Assembly (NCBI GenBank): GCA_900541505.1
Contig: UQKK01000028.1
Location: 1-47,168, forward strand
Length of the DNA: 47,168 bases
Reading direction: 5' to 3'
DNA from: an uncultured Ruminococcus sp.
Lineage (GTDB): Bacteria > Bacillota > Clostridia > Lachnospirales > Lachnospiraceae
Shown: in pieces, positions 32,273 through 40,929 of the stretch
Position numbering within the stretch: the stretch's first letter is position 1
How the letters are laid out: every line of letters starts with the position of its first letter
Position numbers and translations under genes: made by a program
The notes under the pieces: generated by a model
The model's database searches: none
The model's input: only the letters and a program-made list of their open reading frames with translations
What the model was told of the DNA's origin: nothing

Positions 32273-32944
32273 CTAGAGCTGAATCAGCAGAACGTCCAAT
32301 ACCGAGGGACTCTGCTTAATTTCTGTGACTACATTTTCCGGTATCTTTTCGTCCGATTCGATTACCGAATAAGCAATCGTACCTTTCTTTTCCCGAAACA
32401 GCCTCATAAATGCTATATTGACATTCTTGTCCGCCAGACACCGGCTGATATAGGCCGCCACTCCCGGCTGGTCCGACTGTTTTACGACCAGAGTGCTGTA
32501 TTCTCCCGTAAACTCCACACGGATTCCGTTGATACGGGTAATTTTTATCCTGCCGCCTCCTGTGGACTCTCCCCGGATGCTCATGGTGCCACCTTCGCAG
32601 CCTTCCATCTCAATATCCACTGTATTGGGGTGCTCCGGTATGGTCTGCTCATCCGCTGTATATTTGTAAGAAATTCCCTGTTCCCTGGCATAACGAAAGG
32701 ATTCCCGAATCCGTATGTCATCCGTCTCAAAACCTAAAATTCCGCCCAGAAGCGCCTTGTCTGTCCCGTGTCCTTGATAGGTTCTGGCAAAAGAACCGTA
32801 AAGAATAAACTTTACGCTCACAATATCCTCCGGAAACATTTTCCTCGCCATCCTCCCAATGGAAGCGGCGCCTGCTGTGTGTGAGCTGGAGGGACCTATC
32901 ATGTTGGGACCAAGTACATCAAATACACTCAAAAATTCCATCAC
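32273..32944 (-). CDS. sdaAB: L-serine dehydratase, iron-sulfur-dependent, beta subunit
   Basis: This 223-residue subunit starts with LSVFDVLGPNMIGPSSSHTAGA, the conserved serine-dehydratase beta motif, and ends with an ACT domain (about residues 148-220, with YSTLVVKQSDQPGVAAYISR). The ACT domain probably senses or binds serine. AGGAGA precedes the ATG. Upstream in the leader is an inverted repeat (TGACGCC...GGCGTCA, 32968-32992) of unknown role. Confidence 0.95.
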   Translation of the reverse strand: MMEFLSVFDVLGPNMIGPSSSHTAGAASIGRMARKMFPEDIVSVKFILYGSFARTYQGHGTDKALLGGILGFETDDIRIRESFRYAREQGISYKYTADEQTIPEHPNTVDIEMEGCEGGTMSIRGESTGGGRIKITRINGIRVEFTGEYSTLVVKQSDQPGVAAYISRCLADKNVNIAFMRLFREKKGTIAYSVIESDEKIPENVVTEIKQSPSVLDVLLIQL

Positions 32945-33035
32945 TATCTCCTGCCTGTCTTGAATACTGACGCCAGCCTTTTTGCGGCGTCACTCATATT
33001 TTTATGCCTTTTTTTAATATACTCCTTTTTCTGCA

Positions 33036-33081
33036 AAAAAACCATTTCTTAAGCAACTATCCTTACTCAAGAAATGGTTTT
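33036..33081 (-). terminator. Terminator of the csoR-copA operon
   Basis: AAAACCATTTCTT (33038-33050) and AAGAAATGGTTTT (33069-33081) are perfect 13-base arms, followed by a T run on the minus strand. The MITE-like element sits between the copA stop and this terminator and overlaps its target-site copy. Confidence 0.8.
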
Positions 33082-33224
33082 GTTACTGTTCACAGATACC
33101 TGCGAACAGTAACGATTTCAGCCCATTTAAAATGCCTCTTCGATGCATGGGGCTGAAATCCTGCAATTCACCACACTGGCGCATAGCTTGACAGCTAATG
33201 TCAAGCTTGCGAGTGAACAGTAAC
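33082..33224. mobile_element. MITE-like palindromic element, 143 bases
   Basis: The ends GTTACTGTTCAC (33082-33093) and GTGAACAGTAAC (33213-33224) are perfect 12-base terminal inverted repeats. The 8-base direct repeat ATGGTTTT flanks it exactly (33074-33081 and 33225-33232), as expected for a target duplication. Inside are further stems: GAACAGTAAC at 33104-33113, GATTTCAGCCC/GGGCTGAAATC (33114-33160) and AGCTTGACA/TGTCAAGCT (33185-33207). No coding capacity is present, so it would need a transposase from elsewhere. Confidence 0.75.
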
Positions 33225-33239
33225 ATGGTTTTCCCTAAA

Positions 33240-33449
33240 CTATTTGATTTCTGTCACCTTGTAGTCCTGGTCTTCCACTGTCTTTTTCAGCACTTCATCG
33301 GTAATGTCGCCGGACAGCGTCACCACTGCGGTGCCTTCCTTATGGCTTACCTGCGCGGATTCTACCTGTGGGAGCGCCTCTAAGCATTTCTTCACTCTCG
33401 CCTCACAGTGCTCACACATCATCCCTTCAATCTTCATTGTTTTTTCCAT
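33240..33449 (-). CDS. Internal translation product: free CopZ-like copper chaperone (putative)
   Basis: Within copA and in the same frame, ATG 33449 is preceded by AAGGAGGAG with ideal spacing of eight bases. Starting there gives a 69-residue HMA domain with GMMCEHCEARV, the size and fold of CopZ. The upstream part of the ORF at this point is a lysine/glutamate-rich linker with no fold, as if two genes had become joined. Free chaperone made from the copA message is known in E. coli by frameshifting; here the mechanism would be internal initiation. This is inference. Confidence 0.5.
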   Translation of the reverse strand: MEKTMKIEGMMCEHCEARVKKCLEALPQVESAQVSHKEGTAVVTLSGDITDEVLKKTVEDQDYKVTEIK

Positions 33450-35801
33450 TGTTGTCTCCTCCTTATTTTCTTTTTGATTTTCTTCCTTCATTTGTTTCTT
33501 ATCTTCTTTCTTTTTTCTCTTTTTATCTTTACTTGCATCATACATCTTAAACCAGTTCAAACGCAAGGCATTTGTTACGACACAGAAGCTGGAAAGGCTC
33601 ATTGCCGCCGCTCCGAACATGGGATTTAACTGCCAGCCGAAAACAGGAATCCAGATTCCCGCCGCCAGCGGTATCCCGATAACATTATAAATAAATGCCC
33701 AGAACAGATTCTCATGGATGTTGCGAAGCGTCGCCCGGCTCATCCGTATCGCCGCCGGCACATCCGTAAGTCTGCTCTTCATGAGCACCACATCCGCGGC
33801 ATCGATAGCGATGTCTGTTCCCGCGCCGATGGCAATCCCCATATCTGCTCGTGTGAGCGCGGGCGCGTCATTGATTCCGTCACCCACCATGGCGACTTTT
33901 CCTTTTTTCTTCAGAGAACGGATGACACTCTCCTTGCCGTCCGGCAGCACTCCCGCAATGACCTCGTCCACCCCGGCTTCTTTTCCGATGGCGCGGGCGG
34001 TCCGCTCATTATCCCCGGTGAGCATGACAACGTGGATTCCCATATTCTGCAGCTCTCTCACCGCCTGGGGGCTGTCCTCCTTTATCACATCTGCCACGGC
34101 AATAATTCCCAGGAACCTGCCATTTCTGGCAAAGAAGAGCGGGGTCTTCCCCTCCTCCGCCAAATCCGCCGCTTTCGTCTGCATCTCCTGCGGAATTTCT
34201 GCTTTCTCAAGGATAAACTTTAAGTTGCCTCCCTCCAGCAAATCTCCGTTTAATCTGCCGGACAGTCCATTTCCCGGAACCGCCTTAAAATCCACAGTCT
34301 CCCCGATATCCGAAAGATGCTTCTTTGCCGCTTCTGCCAAGACAGCGCGGGCAAGCGGGTGCTCGCTTTTTTTCTCCAGCGCGCAGGCAAGAGAGAGCAT
34401 CTCCTCCTCCGTGATGCCCTCCGCTGCAATCTGGTCCGTCACACGGGGTTCCCCGCTGGTGATGGTTCCCGTCTTATCCAGCGCCACAATCTCCATTTTC
34501 CCGGTCTCTTCCAAAGAAACGGCTGTCTTGAACATGATGCCGTGCTTGGCGCCCATACCGTTCCCCACCATGATTGCCACCGGCGTTGCCAGCCCCAGCG
34601 CGCAGGGGCAACTGATAACGAGGACGGAAATCCCTCTCGCCAGGGCAAAACCGATACTTTGCCCCGCCAGGAGCCACACAATCATCGTCACAGCCGCAAT
34701 TGCAATGACCGCCGGGACAAAGACACCGGAAACCTTATCCGCCACCTTTGCGATGGGCGCCTTTGTCGCCGCCGCATCACTCACCATCTGGATAATCTGG
34801 GAGAGCGTCGTATCCTCGCCCACCCGCTGTGCCTCACAGCGCAGGAATCCGGAAGTATTAAGAGTCGCCGCAGAGACCTGGTCCCCCTCCTTTTTATCCA
34901 CAGGGATACTCTCTCCAGTCAGCGCTGACTCATTGATGGCACTGCTGCCCTCCAAAATGATACCGTCTACGGGTATATTTTCTCCGGGTCGCACCACGAA
35001 AATCTCTCCCTTTCGCACCTGCTCGATGGAAACTTCCTCCTCCGCGCCGTCTCTTATGACCACCGCCGTTTTCGGCGCCAGCTTCATCAGACTCTTGAGC
35101 GCATCGGTGGTCTTTCCCTTGGAGCGCGCTTCCAGCATTTTCCCCACCGTTATCAGCGTGAGAATCATTGCCGCCGACTCAAAATAAAACTCATGCATGT
35201 AGGTCATGACCCCTGCCATATCTCCCCGGACCTGTGCGTCTGTCATGGCAAACAGCGCGTACACGCTGTAGACATAGGAAGCGCTCGCTCCCAGTGCCAC
35301 CAGCGTATCCATGTTCGGCGCTCTGTGCCACAGGCTTTTAAAACCGCTGATAAAAAACTTCTGGTTTATGACCATCACAATGGTTGTGAGCAAAAGCTGT
35401 ATCAGCCCCATCGCCACGTGGTTTCCTTCCAGTACTGCCGGTACTTTCCAGTTCCACATCATATGCCCCATGGAAAAGTACATGAGCGGCAGCAAAAAAC
35501 ACAGAGACGCAATCAGTCTTTTCTTCAAAACAGGGGTTTCCCTGTCCTTTAATGCTTCCTCTCCGGATGCGCTCTGCGCTGATGTGCTGCGCTGCGCGTT
35601 GTCCCCCTTTTCCGCTGCTCCATACCCCGCTGCCTCCACTGCGGATATAATATCCGACGCCTTCACGTCTCCCTCCACACCCATGGAATTAGTCAGCAGG
35701 CTCACCGAGCAGGATGTCACTCCGGGCACTTTGGATACTGCCTTCTCCACCCGCGCGCTGCACGCAGCACAGCTCATGCCCGTCACTGTATATTGTTTCA
35801 T
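33240..35801 (-). CDS. copA: Copper-exporting P-type ATPase CopA with N- and C-terminal HMA domains
   Basis: This 853-residue P1B-1 ATPase exports Cu(I). Order of parts: an N-terminal HMA domain with GMSCAACSARV, eight membrane segments, TGES, the CPC motif in ISCPCALGLATPVA, DKTGTITSGEP, the SEHPLARAV histidine-proline motif, the hinge GDGINDAPAL, a highly charged linker (about residues 755-785), and a second HMA domain with GMMCEHC at the C-terminus. AGGAGG precedes the ATG. It lies 30 bases behind csoR, forming a copper-inducible operon. The C-terminal chaperone-like domain is an addition to the normal CopA layout and may also be translated separately. Confidence 0.95.
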   Translation of the reverse strand: MKQYTVTGMSCAACSARVEKAVSKVPGVTSCSVSLLTNSMGVEGDVKASDIISAVEAAGYGAAEKGDNAQRSTSAQSASGEEALKDRETPVLKKRLIASLCFLLPLMYFSMGHMMWNWKVPAVLEGNHVAMGLIQLLLTTIVMVINQKFFISGFKSLWHRAPNMDTLVALGASASYVYSVYALFAMTDAQVRGDMAGVMTYMHEFYFESAAMILTLITVGKMLEARSKGKTTDALKSLMKLAPKTAVVIRDGAEEEVSIEQVRKGEIFVVRPGENIPVDGIILEGSSAINESALTGESIPVDKKEGDQVSAATLNTSGFLRCEAQRVGEDTTLSQIIQMVSDAAATKAPIAKVADKVSGVFVPAVIAIAAVTMIVWLLAGQSIGFALARGISVLVISCPCALGLATPVAIMVGNGMGAKHGIMFKTAVSLEETGKMEIVALDKTGTITSGEPRVTDQIAAEGITEEEMLSLACALEKKSEHPLARAVLAEAAKKHLSDIGETVDFKAVPGNGLSGRLNGDLLEGGNLKFILEKAEIPQEMQTKAADLAEEGKTPLFFARNGRFLGIIAVADVIKEDSPQAVRELQNMGIHVVMLTGDNERTARAIGKEAGVDEVIAGVLPDGKESVIRSLKKKGKVAMVGDGINDAPALTRADMGIAIGAGTDIAIDAADVVLMKSRLTDVPAAIRMSRATLRNIHENLFWAFIYNVIGIPLAAGIWIPVFGWQLNPMFGAAAMSLSSFCVVTNALRLNWFKMYDASKDKKRKKKEDKKQMKEENQKENKEETTMEKTMKIEGMMCEHCEARVKKCLEALPQVESAQVSHKEGTAVVTLSGDITDEVLKKTVEDQDYKVTEIK

Positions 35802-35831
35802 AATCTGCCTCCTGTCTTATCTCCTCAATTC

Positions 35832-36140
35832 TTATCTCATCAACTTCTGCAACGTCACCACCAGCTCATCGATGGTCTCCTCTTTTCCTTCCCGGATATC
35901 CTCCGCCACACAGGTGCGGATATGATTGGCGAGCAGCACTTTGTTAAAACTGTTGAGCGCTGCGTTCACCGCGGATACCTGTATGAGGATGTCCGTGCAG
36001 TATGTGTCTGTCTCCACCATTTTCTTAATCCCCCGCACTTGTCCCTCAATCCGGTTTAAGCGGTTGATTAAATCCTTATATTCCTTTTCTGTACGTTCCT
36101 TTGTCTTGTGCGTACAGCAACATGCTTTTGTATCTTCCAT
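35832..36140 (-). CDS. csoR: CsoR family copper-sensing repressor
   Basis: This 102-residue all-helical protein has the CsoR signature RLNRIEGQVRGIKKMVE, then TYCTDILIQVSAV (Cys), NHIRTCV (His and Cys): the C-H-C copper site is complete. The N-terminus carries an extra CCCTH cluster. ATG 36140 has AGAGGTG at six bases; upstream in-frame starts lie too close to or before this site. Copper binding releases it from the operator overlapping the promoter. copA follows directly. Confidence 0.93.
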   Translation of the reverse strand: MEDTKACCCTHKTKERTEKEYKDLINRLNRIEGQVRGIKKMVETDTYCTDILIQVSAVNAALNSFNKVLLANHIRTCVAEDIREGKEETIDELVVTLQKLMR

Positions 36141-36159
36141 TTTCATCACCTCTGGACAC

Positions 36160-36188
36160 ATTATATACCCCTATAGGGTATATTGCAA
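36160..36188 (-). promoter_or_regulatory. csoR-copA promoter with CsoR operator in the spacer
   Basis: Minus-strand TTGCAA (36183-36188) and TATAAT (36160-36165) have a 17-base spacer. The inverted repeat ATATACCC-N5-GGGTATAT (36163-36183) fills that spacer, as typical for CsoR-type sites with G tracts. Confidence 0.85.
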
Positions 36189-36222
36189 GCAAAAATTTTT
36201 ATACGCTTCATTTTTATGTTGA

Positions 36223-36304
36223 TATACTATAAGAGGCAGCTCCCCTACGGAGCCGCCCCTGCTTGTATCTGCGGTCAGCCAAAGTCCGGGCTTGCCGGAC
36301 CTTT
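36223..36304. other. Intergenic hairpins behind the collagen-like gene
   Basis: Two hairpins lie between the csoR promoter and the collagen-like gene: GGCAGCTCC/GGAGCCGCC (36235-36257) and AAAGTCCGG/CCGGACCTTT (36281-36304). The second may terminate the collagen-like gene. A plus-strand extended -10 (TGATATACT, ending at 36228) precedes the first hairpin. Confidence 0.4.
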
Positions 36305-36359
36305 AACTGCCGTTTTCCATCCCGGAAGATGTCTCTTATCATTTCCGGCAATTTACATG

Positions 36360-37835
36360 TTACATCGTTTCATCCAGATTCCCCAGGCGGTGAATGACCA
36401 TGGAGATGTCCGCATAGATGAAATTACCGCCGCTGCCTACCATATCCAGTGTCGTCGGCACTGTCGAGACTTCTATAATCTGTGAAAAAGCAACATTGCT
36501 CGTATCCGAAGTCGTCTGGAAGGTATGGTACACCGATGTTCCCGGCACCAGTGTCCCCTGCTTGCGCAGATACAATGAGATTGCCAGCGGGAAGTTCGAG
36601 CCCTTGACCGGTGAGATTGTACCGTGGAAGGAGACATAATATACACCGGGCTGTTGGATTACAAACTGCGCTGTGCCTTCAGTGTGGGTGATTGCCGTAC
36701 CGTTTGACACATAATTTTTATCAAATATTAACGTGCCGCCGTTTGTTCCCGCCTTCTGTGAAGTCGAATAGGCAGATAAATATTCTCTTGACTCACACGT
36801 TCCGCCAGTCGCTCCCTGCGGAATGACAAAGTCAAACACTGCATTGTTCTCATCCCCGCGGTTCGTCACTTCCGCATCGCTTCCCGGCTCTCCTGTTGTC
36901 ACCGTTCCCACCCGGATTGTCGCGGCTGTCCCTGTAGCACCTGTGGCTCCGGTTGTACCTGTCGCTCCGTCTGTTCCCGCTGTACCTTCTGTTCCGGTGG
37001 CTCCTGTGGCACCTGTCGGACCCGTTGGTCCGGTAGCTCCTGTTGCTCCTGTTGCACCCGTCGGACCAGTAGGTCCTGTCGGTCCGGTGGGCCCTGTTGG
37101 ACCAGTAGGTCCCGTTGGTCCCGTGGGTCCCATGGCTCCGGCTGTTCCTGTCGCTCCAGTAGCGCCTGTGGGTCCAGTTGCTCCGGTCGGTCCGGTGGCG
37201 CCTGTCGCCCCTGTAGAGCCTGTGGCTCCGGTTGCCCCGGTCGCTCCCTGGGGAATGACGAAGTCAAAAACTGCATTGTTTTCATCCCCGCTGTTTGTAA
37301 CCTGCGCAGCGCTGCCCGGTTCTCCTGTGGTCACCGTTCCCACCTGAATCGTTGCCGCCGTTCCCGTATCGCCTGTGGCGCCCGTAGAACCAGTTGCACC
37401 TGTAGCGCCAGTTGCACCCGTTGGTCCCGTGGCTCCGGTCGCTCCTGCTGTTCCTGTCGGTCCTGTCGCTCCGGTTGGTCCTGTCGCGCCTGTAGCTCCC
37501 GCTGTTCCCGTCGGTCCTGTGGGTCCTGTGGGACCTGTAGGACCTGTGGCTCCGGTTGCTCCGGTGGGACCTGTCAGCCCTGTGGGGCCTGTCGCACCTG
37601 TGGCTCCGGTGGGACCTGTCGGACCTCCTGCCGGTCCCGTGGGGCCTGTTGGACCTGTGGGTCCGGTTGGTCCCGTAGGTCCTGTCGGGCAGGGTCTACC
37701 CGGAGGGCAGGGACGCGGACAGGGCGGCTTTGGCGGGCAGCCTCCAAAGCACATGGACTGCTCGCCCACCTCCTGATTATTTTTTTCTTCCTGATTTGGC
37801 ATTTCGCCAGAATTGTCTCTTCTAAACCATAACAT
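36360..37835 (-). CDS. Collagen-like exosporium glycoprotein (BclA-like)
   Basis: This 491-residue protein has a short N-terminus with a CPPKPPCPRPCPPGRPCPTG cysteine/proline segment. Long Gly-Pro-Thr/Gly-Ala-Thr triplet tracts follow, interrupted by two near-identical folded spacers with VGTVTTGEPGS and ENNAVFDFVIPQGATG. A C-terminal trimerising domain of about 140 residues ends it (from YLSAYSTSQKAGTNG). This is the build of BclA-type spore-surface proteins, with glycosylated threonines. ATG 37835 gives the start MLWFRRD, with AAGGA upstream. The glycosyltransferase gene lies just before it on the same strand, the order of sgtA-bclA3 in C. difficile. Spore location is inference. Confidence 0.88.
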   Translation of the reverse strand: MLWFRRDNSGEMPNQEEKNNQEVGEQSMCFGGCPPKPPCPRPCPPGRPCPTGPTGPTGPTGPTGPTGPAGGPTGPTGATGATGPTGLTGPTGATGATGPTGPTGPTGPTGTAGATGATGPTGATGPTGTAGATGATGPTGATGATGATGSTGATGDTGTAATIQVGTVTTGEPGSAAQVTNSGDENNAVFDFVIPQGATGATGATGSTGATGATGPTGATGPTGATGATGTAGAMGPTGPTGPTGPTGPTGPTGPTGPTGATGATGATGPTGPTGATGATGTEGTAGTDGATGTTGATGATGTAATIRVGTVTTGEPGSDAEVTNRGDENNAVFDFVIPQGATGGTCESREYLSAYSTSQKAGTNGGTLIFDKNYVSNGTAITHTEGTAQFVIQQPGVYYVSFHGTISPVKGSNFPLAISLYLRKQGTLVPGTSVYHTFQTTSDTSNVAFSQIIEVSTVPTTLDMVGSGGNFIYADISMVIHRLGNLDETM

Positions 37836-37920
37836 ATTTGATTTCTTCCTTTTTATTTCTCTATACAATATATGTTCTGGTTTTGATTTTGCTTATCCGC
37901 TCCAAGCAAGAGCCCACTCC

Positions 37921-38985
37921 TCAGCCCTGAAAATATGCTTTATTCCACAGATAGCTGGGCGAATCGGGCTTGTATTTCCCTGCCAGTTCATTATATTTCT
38001 CCGCCAGCCTCCGCTCGCCCATTCTGTCGTAGCACACACAGAGGGAGATAGCCGGGAGAAATCCGTAGCAGTCTTCCTGTACAAATGCCCCGGACTCAGT
38101 CTCTTTTTTCGCGGACAGCGCCTGTCGATACCAGAAAGCCGCCTGCTCATGTTCCCCATTATCCAGGAAATGTCTCCCCAATTCACAGCAAGTCTCTCCT
38201 CTTGGCACATCATACGCAAATGCCCGCAGAAGAGTCAGCAGTGCCTTTTCTTTTTGTCCCATACGCTCATAGCACCTGGCAAGCTGCCGGGTAGCTTCTA
38301 TCCGGTCTTCCACCCACCCGTCCGCTCTTTTTAAAAACGCTTCCAACATTCTGACTGCTTTTTCATATTTCGCATGGGCACACAATTCTCTGCCGTAATA
38401 ATACAGGGAGCGGGCATCAAAATAAATCCCCTCCGCCTCCATTTTTTCATAAATCTTAAGGTTCCTGTCCCCTGCCGGAGGCTTTTCTTTTCTGTGTTCT
38501 ATAGGAATATCCAAACGAAGGATATTTCCCGCAGGGGGAATGACCTCATGTACTCTCCCCTGGAAGAAATATCCCTTTTTATTTTTTATGATGCGTTCCC
38601 TGTAATAAGAAAAAACCGGATGTCCCTGCTCATCAAATCCGGTCTGATACGGCATCATCACCATATCCGTGTCTGTGTCCAGCCTCTCCTTCATCTCCAG
38701 GAATTTCTGCGCGCTGTCTGGGGAAATCACATCATCCGCATCCAGCCACATCCAGTATTCCATCCGAGCTTTGCCCGCAGCGAAATTTCTCGCAGCCGAA
38801 AAATCATCGACACACGGAAAGGAAAAAATCCGCTCTGTGTATGCTGCGGCAATCTCTCTTGTCCTGTCTTCTGACCCGGTATCCACAATGACAATCTCCT
38901 CCACCAGGTCTTTCACCGCAGACAGGCAGCGGTCCAGCACGTCCTCCTCATTGCGTACAATCATACATAAACTTATCGTGACCAT
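37921..38985 (-). CDS. Family 2 glycosyltransferase with TPR-like C-terminus (SgtA-like)
   Basis: This 354-residue protein begins VTISLCMIVRNEEDVLDRCL and has the GT-A nucleotide-sugar motifs VDTGSEDRTREIA and WLDADDVISP (DxD-type). Residues about 200-350 are helical repeats of TPR character (ARSLYYYGRELCAHAKYEKA, ARCYERMGQKEKAL, LGRHFLDNGEHEQAAFWY). It probably adds sugars to protein; the adjacent collagen-like protein with its many threonines is the likely target. ATG 38985 has GGGAAG upstream; an in-frame start at 39024 is less likely. A CATAAAATA sequence near 39010 matches a mother-cell sigma -10 pattern, but no -35 is clear. Confidence 0.88.
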   Translation of the reverse strand: MVTISLCMIVRNEEDVLDRCLSAVKDLVEEIVIVDTGSEDRTREIAAAYTERIFSFPCVDDFSAARNFAAGKARMEYWMWLDADDVISPDSAQKFLEMKERLDTDTDMVMMPYQTGFDEQGHPVFSYYRERIIKNKKGYFFQGRVHEVIPPAGNILRLDIPIEHRKEKPPAGDRNLKIYEKMEAEGIYFDARSLYYYGRELCAHAKYEKAVRMLEAFLKRADGWVEDRIEATRQLARCYERMGQKEKALLTLLRAFAYDVPRGETCCELGRHFLDNGEHEQAAFWYRQALSAKKETESGAFVQEDCYGFLPAISLCVCYDRMGERRLAEKYNELAGKYKPDSPSYLWNKAYFQG

Positions 38986-39102
38986 GCCCGGCACTTCCCT
39001 TTTTCTTTCTATTTTATGGAACAACGTAAAAGAGCGACACTCCTTTTTGAGGAAATGCCGCCGTATGACATTTATTTATGATGTAGTGTTCGATAACAAC
39101 GC

Positions 39103-39987
39103 TTACTTTTTCTTTCCTGTTTCAGAAAGCACCAGCCCGGTCAGTGTCAGTACTGCCCCCACTGCCACAGTTTTTGTAAAGGGTTCATGGAGTATCAGCA
39201 CCGAGGCAATAATAGTAATGACAGGCGTCAGGTAAATATAGACGCTGGATTTCACTGCTCCCAGTATTTTTACGGAAAGATTCCAGGTCACAAAGCAGAC
39301 AGCGGATGCCCCTAGACCGAGAAACAGGATATTGAACAGATTGACCGGATTTGCAAAACGCTCTGGCGCGGGTTTGAAATCAAACAGGAACAACGCGGGT
39401 ATCATGAAAAGAATCCCATAAAAAAAGCTCCTCCTGGTCGTCAGAATGGTGGAATATCCGAATTCGCTGATTTTTTTCGTTGCTATGGAGTAGATGCCCC
39501 ACACAAATGCCGCCAGCACCGCCAGTAAATCTCCTGTCGGGTTTAGTTCTACCCCAGTCCCCTGGAAACTGATGAGGGCGATTCCCGCCATAGCTACCAC
39601 AAAGCCCAGAAAGAACGTCCCTCTCAGCTTTTCCTCTCCCCGTATGAACAGATGTGCCAGTATCGCCGTAAAAAATGGCGCCACAGACACAATGACCCCC
39701 ACATTGGACGCCAGTGTATAGGTCAGCGCGATGTTTTCCAACAGGTAATACAGGCAAATTCCTGTCAGACCCGCCACCACAAACAACCTCTCCTGTTTCC
39801 AGCCAGCGGTCTTAAGCCGCTTTGGTTTCATCAGAAATAGTAAGAAAAAGCCCAGTAAAAACCGGTAGAATAAAATTTCCACCGGTTTAAAATCTGCGAG
39901 AAGAACCTTTGTCGATATAAAAGTCGTTCCCCAGAGCAGAATCGTAAATACTGCTGCCAGATGTCCTCTTGCGTGTGTCTTATCCAT
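39103..39987 (-). CDS. DMT superfamily (EamA) transporter
   Basis: This 294-residue protein has ten membrane segments in two EamA repeats. Repeat one begins HLAAVFTILLWGTTFISTKV and repeat two begins DLLAVLAAFVWGIYSIATKK. A conserved late segment (YIYLTPVITIIASVLILHEP) is the usual end of the second repeat. Members export amino acids or other metabolites; substrate is unknown. ATG 39987 has AGGAAGGA upstream; the frame extends further to 40053 without a better site. Confidence 0.92.
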   Translation of the reverse strand: MDKTHARGHLAAVFTILLWGTTFISTKVLLADFKPVEILFYRFLLGFFLLFLMKPKRLKTAGWKQERLFVVAGLTGICLYYLLENIALTYTLASNVGVIVSVAPFFTAILAHLFIRGEEKLRGTFFLGFVVAMAGIALISFQGTGVELNPTGDLLAVLAAFVWGIYSIATKKISEFGYSTILTTRRSFFYGILFMIPALFLFDFKPAPERFANPVNLFNILFLGLGASAVCFVTWNLSVKILGAVKSSVYIYLTPVITIIASVLILHEPFTKTVAVGAVLTLTGLVLSETGKKK

Positions 39988-40166
39988 TTTATCCTTCCTC
40001 TCATGTTGTCTTATTTTCGTCTCTGTCTCCAGGTAAAAAGAGGGCATGGACATCCTTCAGATATCCTGTGCTTCCTCCCTGTGTCTGCTATTTATGATAC
40101 AGAACGAGGCTTCTTTTGTCTTGTAAATTATCTTCATCCGGAATCAAACATATCTGTCCGTATCAC

Positions 40167-40751
40167 CTAAAACAGGCTCATCTGCTCATACTCCTGACTG
40201 CGCGCCAGCATTGGCGGAGTCTTTTTCAGAAAATCTTCCACAGCGCTGTCGTTTAAAATCCAGTTCTCTATCTCATCTCTCTTTAAAATCAATGGCATCC
40301 TCTCGTGAACACAGGAAACCGAAGGGTTCGCTTTTGTGGTGAGGATGACAAACCGCCTCTCCTCCCCGAAAAAGCCATAGCAGCCCGCCATAAAAAGGGG
40401 CGCTCCATCCTCTGTATAAAATGAATTTTTTTCTTTCTGCCTGTTCCACTCGTAAAATCCTTTTGCAGGGATGATGCATCTCCTATGCAGCAGGTTCTCA
40501 CGGAACGTCCGTTTTTCCATGGCACCTTCTGCCCTCCCGTTGATAATCAGACGGCTCCCTTCGTAACCCGGAAAACCCCAGTTCATCACACCTGCAGCCA
40601 ACTCTTCTGTCTTTTCAAAGAGCACTGCCGCCTCACCGGACGGATAGATGTCTTTTCCTTTTCCATAGGCGGGGAGCCTTCCTTCCAAGTGCCTGACAAT
40701 CCGCTCTATCTCTTTTAACGTTTCATCGTCTACATAATACCTTCCGCACAT
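40167..40751 (-). CDS. SOS response-associated peptidase (SRAP, YedK/HMCES-like)
   Basis: This 194-residue protein starts MCGRYY, giving the catalytic Cys2 that crosslinks to abasic sites in single-stranded DNA. Other SRAP signs are MNWGFPG, INGRAEG, RRCIIPAKGFYEWN (active-site Glu) and CVHERMPLIL (active-site His). GGAGG precedes ATG 40751; an extension to 40853 would bury the catalytic cysteine and is wrong. It protects abasic sites at forks. No partner gene is obvious. Confidence 0.95.
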   Translation of the reverse strand: MCGRYYVDDETLKEIERIVRHLEGRLPAYGKGKDIYPSGEAAVLFEKTEELAAGVMNWGFPGYEGSRLIINGRAEGAMEKRTFRENLLHRRCIIPAKGFYEWNRQKEKNSFYTEDGAPLFMAGCYGFFGEERRFVILTTKANPSVSCVHERMPLILKRDEIENWILNDSAVEDFLKKTPPMLARSQEYEQMSLF

Positions 40752-40929
40752 AGCACGTCCTCCAGTCCGATTATACCCGTTTCCGATTTCGGATACAACC
40801 TGTTTTTTCAGATACCAGCCATATTTATATTTCCCGATATAACAGTCCTCCATGTATGTTAGCCAATGACTGCCGCCAATTTTTCACTCCTATCTTACAC
40901 ACTCCTATCTTACGCTTGTATTATCCAAC

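Noticed and set aside
33718..35187. Plus-strand frame of 489 codons rich in Ser, Ala and Pro
   Set aside because: It is the antisense of copA in a GC-rich region.
36823..37776. Plus-strand frames encoding Val-Ala-Pro/Val-Gly-Pro repeats
   Set aside because: They are the mirror of the Gly-X-Thr collagen repeats on the minus strand.
37377..37776. GC-rich repeats considered as a CRISPR array
   Set aside because: There are no constant repeats with unique spacers; the periodicity is nine bases from Gly-X-Y codons.
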